Positions 22,110 through 35,246 of a stretch of 51,076 nucleotides of DNA are shown here, piece after piece. Location of the stretch: contig JAKSYS010000459.1 in NCBI GenBank assembly GCA_022925895.1, forward strand, positions 1 to 51,076, in the 5' to 3' direction. The position numbers were made by a program, and so were the translations under genes. The notes below the pieces were generated by a model, which was not told the DNA's origin, did no database searches, and saw only the letters and a program-made list of their open reading frames with translations. Position 1 is the first letter of the stretch. The number at the start of each line of letters is the position of its first letter. Origin of the DNA: Fragilaria crotonensis. Its lineage: Eukaryota; Bacillariophyta; Fragilariophyceae; Fragilariales; Fragilariaceae.

Positions 22110-23266
22110 ATCAACTTTGTGAACTTTGTTTCCGCGGACCGACGGCGATTTTTAGTAGCTGACTTCTCTTATCACCAATGGTGCAAGCGTACCGTTTCTA
22201 TCCTGCCTCAGGTCACCTGAAGTTGTTATTAGCCCCAACTCACTCGGGAATTACGACCGAGCGTGGCAGCTTGGTTGAATGGGTTAGTTCTTGATGCTGG
22301 TGGCAGTCGTATGCTCGAGGAAGCTAATGCATGCGCCGAAGAGCATATACTTTGCGTGTGGGTTGTCCATTCGTTAGAATCTGGGAGTAAATGTTGTCGT
22401 AGTGATTGCATTCCTTCTCATTCCCTGTCATCTCTCTTTGTCGGTAGGGGCTTCTTGTGAAAAGCGCGGCGTGAGATCACGCTGCATTTTTCGGCAGAGT
22501 TGCGACTCTCGACTCTCGAGTAGCAAGGGACGTAATAAGAGCTTTTAATGATGAACTCCAGTCCCCAGAGCGAATCGACACTTGCCTGTTGATTCGACGA
22601 GTCGTGAGTTATAAGTTCACGTTTGAAGGAAGGTTGAAGCGTCACAGAGTTACAGTACCAGTACTACTCGTGCACTCGTAGAGTATTTGGAATTTGGACG
22701 AGACAGTCGGGATTTAGGAACATGTTACGTGTACTGTATACTGCATGCGCCAAACAGTGCATTGGAAGAATTTGAATTGCACACAGATTACGAGTAGGTA
22801 CAAGTACAGTAATGTACTCGAGACTTCGTAGGAGTCGTACCATGGTACATGGTACCTTCATAAATGATAACCGTTCACCACAATATCTCAACCGTGCGCC
22901 GGCCCTGTTGAGCAGTTGATGACACGAACCTTCCAAGCAGTTTTTCAACGGTTTCGTAGACATCTGTACTGCATTCACGAACTATCGACGAATATGTCCA
23001 TCGAAATTGCGTCGTGAACTGTGGACCACATGAGCAGCCTTCACATATACGTACTGTACCTGTTCACTGTTCACATTCACGACCGACCCTTAAAGGTACC
23101 AGGAGCTTGTACATTGTACTGGAGTACATACCCAAGTACCAGGACCATGTCTGACAACTGATGCAGGTGTTTGTTCCCCTTTTGACGCCAACACAAAATT
23201 TTCCCTCGCGACCTTCCCACACCGTCCCAGCTTGAGCCACCTGACGTCTGAGGACCCCTGACGAAC
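22110..23266. other. Intergenic region, lipase to ArfGAP
   Basis: No convincing ORF. A GTAC-rich island occupies about 22640-22870 and a smaller one 23050-23150. The ArfGAP promoter should lie in the last few hundred bases; no specific element was recognised. Confidence 0.6.
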
Positions 23267-24055
23267 ATGCCGCCCCAATCATCTTTTGATAGCAATCCGT
23301 TCGAAATGATGTTGGTTGAAAGAGCAGCTTTGGAATTGAAGTCTATTAAAAGGGATGAACTAGTCCCGTTCCCTGTTTCTTGTTACAAGCTCATGCGATC
23401 GATCTCGGGAAACGACCATTGTGTAGATTGTGGGTCACACCATCCCGATTGGGCATCGGTGAGCTATGGGGTTCTTATCTGCATGAATTGTTCTGCACGC
23501 CATCGCAGTCTTGGAGTCCAGGTACGTATACCACATCGATCTCAGACATAACGCAATTCCTGCCGACTTTTTCTAACACACCAATAGTTTTCCAAAGTTC
23601 GAAGTTTGCGATTAGATCACTGGTCGCATGATCAAGTTCTAAGCATGTTGGAAGGGGGAAACGACCAACTTCATCATTTCTTCGCCCGTCATTCCATGTC
23701 CACGGACAGCCAAGACGGTGCCGAAATCCTCAAGAAGCGCTATCGAACAAAGGCGGCTAAATTTTACCGGGATGGAATTCAGAAGCATGTGGAAACTGTT
23801 GCGGGAAATGAGATTTATCGGGGAAGACAAGCCTCACGGACGATGTCGAAAGAACGGGGCCAAATGGTGGCCACACCGGCGTAATTGTAAGAAATACATG
23901 TGTCCTCATCCTCAGTTTGAAATAACACTACGAAAATCGCAAGGCATGCGGCGCAGAATCCTTTCGGCCGCTTCAATCGGAAAGGATTCCAGCGACGAGA
24001 AGATGACCTCCATCTTGCTGCCAAATCAGCCGCTTATCTGCTTGACAACTTCTGA
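23267..24055 (+). CDS. ArfGAP domain protein (3 exons)
   Basis: Exons 23267-23521, 23588-23880 and 23944-24055 give 219 residues; introns of 66 and 63 bp are GT-AG. The ArfGAP zinc finger is complete: CVDC, 16 residues, CMNC. It is followed by the arginine-finger segment ARHRSLGVQ and, across the first junction, FSKVRSLRLDHW, all diagnostic for GTPase-activating proteins of Arf small GTPases that drive vesicle coat turnover. The remaining 100 residues are charged, with no further domain. Without the second splice the frame stops at 23882-23884 (183 residues). I prefer splicing at GC|GTAATT because the third exon reads QRREDDLHLAAKSAAYLLDN, a plausible helical tail, and phases match. It is a small, single-domain ArfGAP (Gcs1/Age2-like length or shorter). 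Confidence 0.82.
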
Positions 24056-25459
24056 TGAAAACCATGTTGGTGCCAAGACATGCAGCGTTTGCTAGACCTG
24101 CATGATGCGCGAAAGCAAAGCTAATTCTAATTTGTGAAATAAGTTTAAGTTAGCGGTATTGGTAGAGCTGCTGATAAAATCACAACCAAGCCCATCCTCC
24201 CTTGAAGCATCCATCACTCGTCATGCAACCTTCGACAACAGCCCGGCTCAAACCATGGCGCTGGCAGAATGTACGTGCACCAGGGAGCAGTCCATTCTTC
24301 GCAGGTCACACATGGTCGCTCGATCCGTGACTAACAATATTCGAAATCGGAGTTTCCCGAGCATCGGAATAATCAGGACGGCCTTTTAGCTCATGACCTC
24401 TAGGTAAAATCGCCATACACACTTTTACATAGGAAGAATTTTCGAACTCAAGAATCGCTTGTGTGCCTGTCATGCTCGGCGCCTGGCGCTTATAGGTATG
24501 CAGCCGTGAATACGACAGTTCTTGGTATGGACCCAGGACTCAGGACTTATCCTCCGAATCGTTTTTGAACAACATTCTACAAGAACTACATACATGTACG
24601 AGCACCTTGTACTTGCACCAGGTACAGAGTAATCGTAGAATTTGCGTACAAGGTACCAGGTACACACCATACTCGTCAGGGACTCCCGTACTTACATTCC
24701 AGTACTGGGAGTACAGAAGAGCAAGCTACCGGTAGTACTGGTACGAGCGGACTTGTGTCAAGGGGCACAGGCACACACGATCATTCCTGCGACTTCGGCG
24801 TCTTTGAGTAAGGCCCTCGATTTGTTGTATCATGTGCAGTGGATGTGCCTCAGCGACCCACCAGTCATCGCGTTTACTTTAGTAGCCATGGCGATACTTG
24901 GGACATGACTATCCAATTATATATCAATGTAGAGTTATGTATGTCTACATACATTGCCAACACTGCATTACTAGTGGTACTAGTACCGGTACTTAGAGTC
25001 GAAAATTTTATGTGTGTGGAGTGTGGATACTGGATACCTCGGCGGCCTTGCAGAGTTCAGAGTGTCGCACTGCAGAAAGAACACATCTTATTATGCGTAT
25101 ACTACATATGTTCTTTTTCCTATGTGCTACAGGAGTATCAGCTTGTATGTCTACGTACTGCAGGCTCCAGCATCCAGATGCAAAGAGGCGACACTGCTGT
25201 GACATCCGTATCATACATTCTCCCGTTAAATGGAAGCCATGAGATGACGGCACTCGGGCCGACGAGTAACAAACACGGTGATCGAATCAATCATGCTTAA
25301 TCGCCAAGCCCAAGCATGAACGTAACATCGTCTGCATGTCGAAACGAGGCAAGATCAGCAATCTCGAACATGACAGGGCAGAAGTAGTATAGTGAAGGCA
25401 ATCAGGTTATCCGTAAGTCAAGATTAGAATGGATACTGCCAGCCACCGCGATGCAGACT
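24056..25459. other. Intergenic region, ArfGAP to Lcp5-like gene
   Basis: No supported gene on either strand. ORFs in 24839-25300 overlap each other in three frames and have no domain-like content. A GTAC-rich island with repeated GTACCAGGTAC-type words lies at about 24560-24740. Confidence 0.6.
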
Positions 25460-26554
25460 CTACCGACGCTTTGGTTTCTTCTTTGCCTTAGATCCGTCAT
25501 TATTGCCAGAAACTCCGAACAGAGCCTTTTGAAGAGAATTTCCCTGAACACCTGCCTTGCGCTTCTTTTTCTTCATAACCCCCTCATCCATATCATCTCC
25601 GTGGTCTTCCGACCGTTGCGGTTTCTTCTCAAATGCCGCGCTAACACTTCGTGTTAGATTTCCAATGTCAGCAATGGCACCAAGGTTACTACTCTCGGCA
25701 CGCATCAACTTTTGGCGCTCCTTCTTGTGTTTCCGTGATGTAGTGAGTCGGATCATGTTGTCTTCTTCGAACCGAGTCTTTTCTTGTTCCATTTCTGTTA
25801 GCCGCCTTGCAGCCTCTCGTTGCTTGCCATACTCGGCACCGCCGTGCATGTCCTCTTGCTCTGGAGCCTCGCTGTACATGTCGCGAAGGGTGCGAGCCAA
25901 CTCGGTGGTACGCAACTTCTTATTGAGACGCTGCTGCTTTTCCATAGCACCCACCCCATCCGATGGATACGGAACAGCGGCCATGCGAGGGGCGCGATAC
26001 ACTCCGTCACCAACATCTTTCCGATCCTTCTTGCCTCCGGCGAGCTTAAGGGTGGCTCTCGCAGCCGCTAAATCGTCATCGACCTCCACATCAGAATCGT
26101 CGCTATCACCATCACTATCATCTCCTGATGAGAGGCCTTTATCGTCTTCTTCGTCGTGCAGGGAGTCCGGGTTCGGTCTGAAAGACAAGGGATCTTGTTG
26201 TTCACCTGCCGTTGCAAAGGTCGAGCTATTGTCTGAAGAAAGTAGCTTGTCCAGCTGATAGCGCATCTTCTTCTCTAACGGGCGAATCTTTTCAAGAGCG
26301 ATCTTCATCTCTGTTAATCTTTCGATGCTTCCACTGTTTCCTTGCAGGGACTGCGAAAAGTGATGCGTCATGTCGATGAGGTATGAGAGCAATAAAGAAT
26401 TCTTGACAGCCAGAAAGTCGAGACCATCCTTGTCGGCTGAGAATTCAGTCGATGCAACGTGCTCCTCAATGGCTGGAAGGACGGTGCCTTCCACCTTTTG
26501 GAGCATGTCCTTCAACCCCTTGGCGACAGCGCTTCCACTTTCTTCAACTGTCAT
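25460..26554 (-). CDS. Lcp5/neuroguidin-type (Sas10/Utp3 family) nucleolar protein
   Basis: Single exon, 364 residues, ATG at 26554. Residues about 10-110 form the helical Sas10/Utp3/C1D domain (VEGTVLPAIEEHV; NSLLLSYLIDMTHHF; RLTEMKIALEKIRPLEKKMR). A very acidic Asp/Ser-rich linker follows at about 145-165, then GVYRAPRMAAVPYP, which corresponds to the conserved Y-x-P-P/R-x-x-x-V-P-Y motif of Lcp5 and neuroguidin. The end is lysine-rich (KKKKRK, KKKPKRR), as expected for a nucleolar protein. The family works in the small-subunit processome during 18S rRNA maturation. Length fits Lcp5 (357 in yeast). Its upstream region contains the palindrome-array element (26834-27352), 280 bp from the start codon. 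Confidence 0.85.
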   Translation of the reverse strand: MTVEESGSAVAKGLKDMLQKVEGTVLPAIEEHVASTEFSADKDGLDFLAVKNSLLLSYLIDMTHHFSQSLQGNSGSIERLTEMKIALEKIRPLEKKMRYQLDKLLSSDNSSTFATAGEQQDPLSFRPNPDSLHDEEDDKGLSSGDDSDGDSDDSDVEVDDDLAAARATLKLAGGKKDRKDVGDGVYRAPRMAAVPYPSDGVGAMEKQQRLNKKLRTTELARTLRDMYSEAPEQEDMHGGAEYGKQREAARRLTEMEQEKTRFEEDNMIRLTTSRKHKKERQKLMRAESSNLGAIADIGNLTRSVSAAFEKKPQRSEDHGDDMDEGVMKKKKRKAGVQGNSLQKALFGVSGNNDGSKAKKKPKRR

Positions 26555-26974
26555 GGTGGATCACAGAGCAAACGATGTTGGTGGCAAAATTGAAAAACGA
26601 CGCGGTTAATGAAATACTCCAACTGCCGTAGTTAGTATGAAGTGTATGAATACAAAACATTGGATGGCTCGTGCTGGTGGTTGGTGGAATCAGGCGTCTG
26701 GCCTTCCGCACCCCAATCCTACTGGCACTTCTAAATGCGTTCGACAGTGCCAGGTAAAAGTTAAAATGGTAGTAGCCATTACCCAGTATACAGTAAATTC
26801 CTGAAAACGACAGGTGTGCAATTCAGAAACTGCAGGAAGGTCCGGCCAAAACAAGTTCTAGCCGTTAAGCTCCGTTACCGGAGTAATTCCACGTACGCTG
26901 GCTTCCAATAACGTGTGTTGCGATATTTGTAGCTGGAACGGTTGATCCAAACGAGCCGGCAAGGTATTCTCATG

Positions 26975-27100
26975 CTAAGTGAAATTCCACTTACGGTCAG
27001 TGGAATTCCACTTACCGTAAGTGAAATTCCACTTACGGTAAGTGAAATTCCACTTACCCTAAGTGGAATTCCACTGACCGCAAGTGAAATTTCACTTACA
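26975..27100. repeat. Six palindromic units at exact 21-bp spacing
   Basis: Cores A(A)GTG(A/G)AATT(C/T)CACTT start at 26977, 26998, 27019, 27040, 27061 and 27082. The consensus unit GTAAGTGGAATTCCACTTAC is a perfect 20-bp palindrome plus one spacer base. Variation is confined mainly to the G/A and C/T positions near the centre and to the outer bases. Confidence 0.9.
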
Positions 27101-27155
27101 TAAAATGTCTTCATATGGATCTGCGTAGACGACACGTGTCTCTTTCGGATTGTGA

Positions 27156-27216
27156 GTAAGTGGAATTTCACTTACCGTAAGTGGAATTTCACTTAAGGTA
27201 AGTGGAATTGCACTGA
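27156..27216. repeat. Three further palindromic units at 21-bp spacing
   Basis: Cores start at 27158, 27179 and 27200, again exactly 21 bp apart. They share the first block's consensus, with TTTCACTT in two units and a decayed last one (ATTGCACTG). The gap from the first block is 76 bp from core to core. Confidence 0.88.
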
Positions 27217-27461
27217 TGATGATCCACATGATAAACGCGCCGGCCTTTCTTTTTTCAGTTGAAAACGACTCAGCGTGGGAACGATACTCTTACTATGATG
27301 TGTCACGTGTTCTCGGATTCTCCACGATTCCGACGGTCCGGCCGGACCTTCCAGGTCTTCACCCAGGCTACAGTTGGAAAAATGGACATCGCAAACTAAA
27401 TTATATAGTCTGTCTCTGAATATAAAGTCCGCTCACGTTACACGCATATCGAATCAAACCC

Positions 27462-30375
<2,914 letters not shown>

Positions 30376-30951
30376 GATGGCTTGGATAAGTGGCAGCGAC
30401 TTCTGTTCTATGGAAATGGAGTGTTGAACATCACATGCTGAAAACGTCATGGGGCCCATGACCTGGGATCGAAACGTGGAAGCATGCATCCAACGCAGCG
30501 CTCTAAGCGTGTAGACCCGTATTGACTGTACAAGTACCCGAATCCCTAACGGTGGATTGCCGGTCGGCGGACGGATAATGCGCGTGCTTCCGCTGTGCTT
30601 TCTCGTACATGTAATTGATTCATTGTTCCTGTACAGATATACCGGTCGACGTACTACGGACTGTAGACTGCAGACTGCAGACTGCAGTACCTGGTACTAG
30701 TACTGTAGACTGTAGTACAAGTAACAAGTACAGCATTACAGGACGAAGTACGAACATACTGGAGTACAGGCCAACTCGTACAAAGTAAACATTTTAGTAT
30801 AAAATGCGGACACTGGAGAACAAATGCACGCCTCAGCCAGCAGGCAATTGCTTGCACTCCGAATCTCCGAATACGAGTCTAACGTCTAACGTAGCTAGCT
30901 GTCATAGGTCATAGCCAACGTTCTGCTCTACCGGTAGACCTTACGCCTCAT
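30376..30951. other. Intergenic region upstream of CDC48
   Basis: Presumed CDC48 promoter side. A GTAC-rich island with a CTGCAGACTGCAGACTGCAG run lies at about 30655-30790. No gene seen. Confidence 0.55.
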
Positions 30952-31395
30952 TCATTCATCGTTTCTAGAAAGATGTCTCACCTCTAACAACGAGCTGCCG
31001 ATTTGAGGTTGTAATTCGTGGTAATTACTGGCATATGCATCGCTACCTTCAAATCCAGTTACATCAAGCATGCACTCATGAACCACATTTTCCCCTTCTG
31101 GCCTTGGATCCCACTTCCAAGGAACATCGCTACCCACATCATCAAGTTTGTATTTTCTTTCTGGTGGCCGTCGTGACTTTGATGAGATGGGGACGCAACA
31201 TCATAAGCCTGGTCTCCTGTACCTGGTACTAATTAGGAAGTCGACTGCGCAGCTACGTCCTGTGTCCACTGCAGTCAAACCCTCAACGCGATGCATAACA
31301 TCATATGAATAGCGGCAGCATTGATATGCCGATGCCGGAACTTTGCCTTTTGGCAGCTCGAATAGGAAGTGCCAACGCCCTAGCTTATCGTACAA
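30952..31395 (-). other. Possible exon pair of an unrecognised gene
   Basis: Two adjacent minus-strand frames have protein-like content: one at 31395-31201 (GRWHFLFELPKGKVPASAYQ) and one at about 31160-30952 (VPWKWDPRPEGENVVHECML). They could be joined by an intron with GTACCAGG at about 31217 and CACCAG before 31168. The first overlaps the end of the HEPN-like gene in another frame and might extend it if a base is missing there. No family recognised, so I give this only as a candidate. Confidence 0.3.
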
Positions 31396-31838
31396 GCTTC
31401 ACCCGTTTTACCCTTTCTTTTACTCAGATGCATCTTCAATTCTTTTTCGACCTGGTCGTACGATGATGCAAAATATTGTCGATCTGGTAAAGAATTGAAC
31501 TCGTGGTCGTGCACCAATTTATTCCTCACTTTCTTGTTGGAACGAACAGCAAAACATGGTCAGTCCAACGAAAGCGCATTACAACACCAGACATGAGCAA
31601 TCAGACATGGCAATTCACACTCACGCGTCACCAAGTACCTCATTCTCCGGACTGTGTCCGGCGTGAGGCCTGCTGATGCCTGAGCGTGACTGATCTTATC
31701 ATGTAGACCAGTCTGTTTTGTTGACGGGGCACCAAACTCTGTCTCCAAAAGATGCTCTAGATCTTTTGTGGCTCGAATGACAAGCTCGAAATCATTGGTA
31801 TACTGAAGATAGGACTGTTTGGAAGGCGAGGCTCCCAT
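31380..31838 (-). CDS. Small HEPN-like protein (DUF4145-type) with Rx4H motif
   Basis: Exons 31838-31625 and 31528-31380, 96-bp GT-AG intron, 120 residues. The splice joins YLVT to LRNKLVHDHEFNSLP. RNKLVH is the Rx4-6H signature of HEPN domains, with the polar Asn after Arg that is typical of the RNase-type motif. The preceding helices (YTNDFELVIRATKDLEHLLE) and the following SSYDQVEKELKMHL fit a compact all-helical HEPN fold close to DUF4145. HEPN proteins include RNases and RNA-binding or nucleotide-handling domains, so a biochemical role cannot be stated. The donor choice is supported by restoration of the motif; without splicing the frame continues to a stop at 31560. The C-terminus may be longer if a base is missing near 31390. 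Confidence 0.6.
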
Positions 31839-32053
31839 GGTAGAAAGGGCACGGTTGTTGAAATCGAAATCGCAATGGCATGGAGCATAGACTACTTTAC
31901 TAATAAGAGAGCGGAACACTGCTTCCCTGGAAGGTTCCAAAACCTACTTCTACGCTCGTTGAAGTACCGTACTCCAGTACTGTTTTTGCTAGATGTACTG
32001 CAATCTGTTACATCATTCATTCTGTACAGTAGCTGTGTACCGGTAGACGTTTT
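31839..32053. other. Short GTAC-containing intergenic segment
   Basis: No gene seen. Contains several GTAC words (31965-32045) and the presumed start region of the HEPN-like gene. Confidence 0.5.
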
Positions 32054-32412
32054 CTACATAGAGTAGGACTCGTTTTGCATGCTATCATACTCATACCGTT
32101 CAACCTCATCTTCCAACGACGTGAAAATCCCTGGGTACAGGAGGAGGCGCACGAAAGATTGATCGAGCCCGTCGATGTTCCCTTTGGCAAGCCGACTCAC
32201 GGACGGACATGCTTACCATGCGGATCGTAAGCCGTTTCAGATCTCGTGCGGTCGTTCGAATAACGCACGCTGCATATAGTTTCGATAGACCTGTACATTC
32301 GCCGAGTAAAGGCTAAGAGGAACCTCAGCATTGAAGCAAATTCATGATAAGCTACCATAGTGGGCAATTCAGATGCAATAACGTCGAGCAAGTTCAAGGA
32401 TATGGAGAACAT
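32054..32412 (-). CDS. Unrecognised small protein, one frameshift
   Basis: A minus-strand frame (first ATG at 32412) reads MFSISLNLLDVIASELPTMV and on to YDPHGKHVRP, then meets TGA near 32200. In the +1 frame the sequence continues convincingly as SRLAKGNIDGLDQSFVRLLL and YPGIFTSLEDEVERYEYDS to a stop at 32054. Supplying one base near 32205 would join them into about 119 residues. The open frame also extends upstream of the ATG to overlap the 3' end of the short-chain dehydrogenase, only 21 bp away, so it may be a 3' exon of that gene or a truncated gene. No family recognised. Confidence 0.4.
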
Positions 32413-32432
32413 TTGTTCGAGAATATTGAGAG

Positions 32433-33286
32433 CTAGTAGGCAGTAGGACTTATTGTCCAAGTAGACACTTTACAGTTTGGGTAGGAGATCTGAGTCCTTT
32501 TCCAGATCGATTCTCGTTCTTCGTTGGTATAAAGTTTCTTGTCCGTTACCGGTTTTCCATTTTGATCAATTCGATGAAATCCTGGTTCCTTAATATCTAA
32601 GAGAGCCTTGGTCAAGATTTCGCCACAGGTCTCGAGGTCGCGTCCCAAGGGTTGCACCATCCTCACAAGTCCACGCAAGTACCACGGCATTTCGGTTCCC
32701 CAACTCGTATTGACAAATCCTGGCGCAGCATGCGCCACAGTCCATGTGGGATTCAAAGACGATAAGGTTTCGAAGCCAGCGTCGTTGTAGAACCCAGCCG
32801 CATTGGCAGCGTTGGAAAGCGAGTAGGAGCCCCGAGAGAGATCAAAGTCAGTTTCAAACTTTGAATAACGTGAGTGAACCCCCGCCGAGAGGACAGAAAG
32901 TACTCGAACATCATTCGGAAGGTCAAGGAATCGAGCCAGGTGAATTCTTGAAAAGTAGTGGAGCTGAAGCTTTTGATCCAAACCATCTTTTGTGGGTGTG
33001 TATCCCTGCACGGTCGCCATACCCTGAGTCATCACCAATATGTTGGGCTTCTCATTCTTCAAGACAGCAAACGATGCAAGATCAAAGCCATTGACAGCTG
33101 TGAACTTATGGTCGCATTTTGGTGACAGTTGACGCAATTGTTGCACTACTTCTTCGCCTCGCTCAGCTGATCTTCCAGCCACATTGATATCAATATTCCC
33201 CTGTTTAGGTAATGAATTGCAATGCCCTTCCCAATTCCGCTTGTCCCCCCTACCACGAGTGCCTTGTTTGTTGTCTTTGCCATCAT
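32433..33286 (-). CDS. Short-chain dehydrogenase/reductase, one frameshift
   Basis: ATGATG at 33286/33283 opens a frame with VVGGTSGIGKGIAIHYL, the TGxxxGIG NAD(P)-binding loop of SDR enzymes. Near 33203 the frame is lost and the protein continues in another frame from NIDINVAGRSAERG to a stop at 32433; one missing base in a G/A run explains it. Downstream the Rossmann order is kept: a strand ending NILVMTQGMAT (NNAG-like position) and VRVLSVLSAGVHSRYS (catalytic Ser). Where YxxxK is expected the sequence is FYNDAGFE, so the Lys is absent; this is an atypical SDR resembling fungal uncharacterised members, and activity is uncertain. It diverges from Obg with 373 bp between start codons. Confidence 0.68.
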
Positions 33287-33659
33287 CGTCGTGAGGGGTG
33301 TGTGTGTTCTCCGAATGGATCTTTTTGGAATATCCAGAGTGTGTCATGTAAACAGAACTTGACACTTCCGTACCGTCGTACTGATACTAGCATGCAGGGC
33401 ACCTAGTAGTAGAATGGACAAACAGCCGATTCTGATCAATTTGACTCGATCGACTCAATTTGATGGGGTGCCGTTATAGGGGTTCGTGTTCGATGGCCAT
33501 TCAAAAGTGGAAGCAATACAAAGAGGGAATGCTTAAAAAGCTTAAAGGAACAGATCTCGGAGCATGTATCGCGACATCATCGCGGTCCATCATCCATCAT
33601 TTATCATCCACATAGATCCACACTACGACTACAACTAAGCACTCCATCCAACTTCTACC

Positions 33660-35246
33660 ATGAATCGAAAAGGCTGCCTATTAGTCTTGATATGTTTCGT
33701 CTTTGTCGCATCCTTTGCCAATGCTTTTGCTGTGACGTCACGGCACGGCACAATCATCAAGCGGCGTTCGTGTTGTTCCGTACAACGGGACGATAAGCAT
33801 CAACTCGAAGACGCCACTGAAACTTTTTATTCTCCCAACGTTGAAATTGATGGCTCACGGTATCGATACGATTTGGAAGATGGAGACTTGCATTCCAGTT
33901 TTGATCAAAATGATGACGACAACCAATCATCATCATCATCGTCAGTCAATGAATATTCCTTTTTTGACGAAGCCACCATTTATGTTCGTGCGGGGAGTGG
34001 TGGGCAGGGAGCGTCAACGTACAAAAAGGGCGTCGGTGGTCAAGATGGACCTCCCGATGGTGGGAATGGTGGCCGCGGTGGGGACGTTCTGTTGGTCGTG
34101 GACGATTCGCTCAACACATTGGCCGGCTTGACACAGGGGTGGCGACCAAACTCCTTCGGCGGGTCGGGAGCCAGTTACAAGAATCAAGATGCCATGGCAG
34201 TGCGGCCCAAATCATTTCGTGCCGAGACAGGGTGCGATGGAGAACGACGAGTCAGGAACGGACGATGGGGTCAAGACGTTGTGATCAGAGTACCACCTGG
34301 GACAGTTGTGCAGGAGGAAATTGAATCCAAGAACGAAGATGGTGAAGTTATATCATTGACGTACGTAGACATGGGAACCATTACTATGGACGAACCGCAG
34401 CTAATCGTTGCGTTGGGCGGCGATGGAGGAGAGGGTTCCGGTGTTGCTGGCAAGTTCGCTGGTCGCGGTGTTCGACGACCGAGAATTCCTCCCGTAAGGG
34501 GTGAACGAAAGAAGCTGAAGCTTACGCTCAAGATTGTGGCCGATGTCGCACTTGTCGGCGTGCCCAATGCGGGTAAGAGCACTTTTCTGGCTTCAGTCAC
34601 TAGAGCTAAGCCGAAGATTGCAAATGTAAGTTTCATGATCGGATCGGGTGGTGATCCTCTTTTACTCTGCGTCTCACACGACAAACAAGTATCCCTTCAC
34701 AACTGTGATCCCTAATCTTGGAGTGTGGATACCTCCACAAAACGATTACGGTGAGAAGTCGCTCAGCACAAACGGGCGTCAAACTCTGGAAGGAGCCGGA
34801 AGCACCGGTCTGGTGCTCTGCGACGTACCCGGTCTCGTGGCAGGGGCTGCCAAGGGAGTTGGTTTGGGTCATGCCTTTTTGCGTCACGTGGAGCGGTGTC
34901 ACGTCATTCTACATTTGGTGGATGCCACCTCGAATGATCCAGTCGCAGACTTTGAAATGCTGAATCGAGAAATTTGCAAGTACGGAACGGGCCAGTTGGC
35001 CAAAATGCCGCAAGTTGTCGTGGTTAACAAGATCGACAGTTTCGAAGGAAAGGGCGAAGATTGGGAGAAGGACTGCGAACGAAATACGATCGAGATGAAC
35101 TGGAAGCAAAGCTGAAAGCTGTTATGCCGCATTCGAGGCTGATGTGGATGAGTGCGAAAGAAAAGGAGGGTGTGGATGATCTCATGGCACGTATGGCCAC
35201 CTTTGTCAACAAGGTAAAAGAAACAAAGGCTATGGAAGTAAGTTGA
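33660..35246 (+). CDS. Obg-family GTPase, plastid-targeted, one frameshift
   Basis: Exons 33660-34625 and 34690-35246 with a 64-bp intron. The N-terminus is a signal peptide ending ANA then FAVTSRHG, an ASAF-type junction that predicts plastid stroma. Then follow the glycine-rich Obg fold (GSGGQGASTYKKG; GGRGGDV) and the G domain: GVPNAGKST (P-loop), YPFTTVIP (switch I, spliced), DVPGLVAGAAKGVGLG (DxxG) and VVNKID (NKxD). Around 35072 the frame breaks after GEDWEK and resumes as GLRTKYDRDELEAKL through MWMSAKEKEG (G5 SAK). One missing base accounts for this. Obg proteins act in late 50S ribosome assembly and stringent control; plastid forms serve chloroplast ribosomes. The terminal GAA|GTAAGTTGA is a perfect splice donor, so a further exon (35291-35464) is possible. 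Confidence 0.85.

Larger units (their letters stand above)
26834..27352. mobile_element. Small TIR-bounded element carrying a palindrome array
   Basis: GGAAGGTCCGGCC at 26835-26847 faces its reverse complement GGCCGGACCTTCC at 27340-27352. Between them lie two blocks of 21-bp-spaced palindromes. A second element with the same ends is at 44050-44644. No ORF and no clear target duplication. Most likely a non-autonomous DNA transposon; class unknown. Confidence 0.5.

Noticed and set aside
23718-24095. 125-codon ORF overlapping the ArfGAP gene
   Set aside because: Alternate frame of ArfGAP exons 2 and 3; the spliced model explains the coding signal better.
25557-26258. 233-codon plus-strand ORF
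   Set aside because: Antisense to the Lcp5-like gene; its low-complexity Ser/Arg content mirrors the acidic linker on the coding strand.
26975-27216. CRISPR-like array
   Set aside because: Repeats are palindromic with a single spacer base, not repeats separated by unique spacers, and the DNA is eukaryotic.
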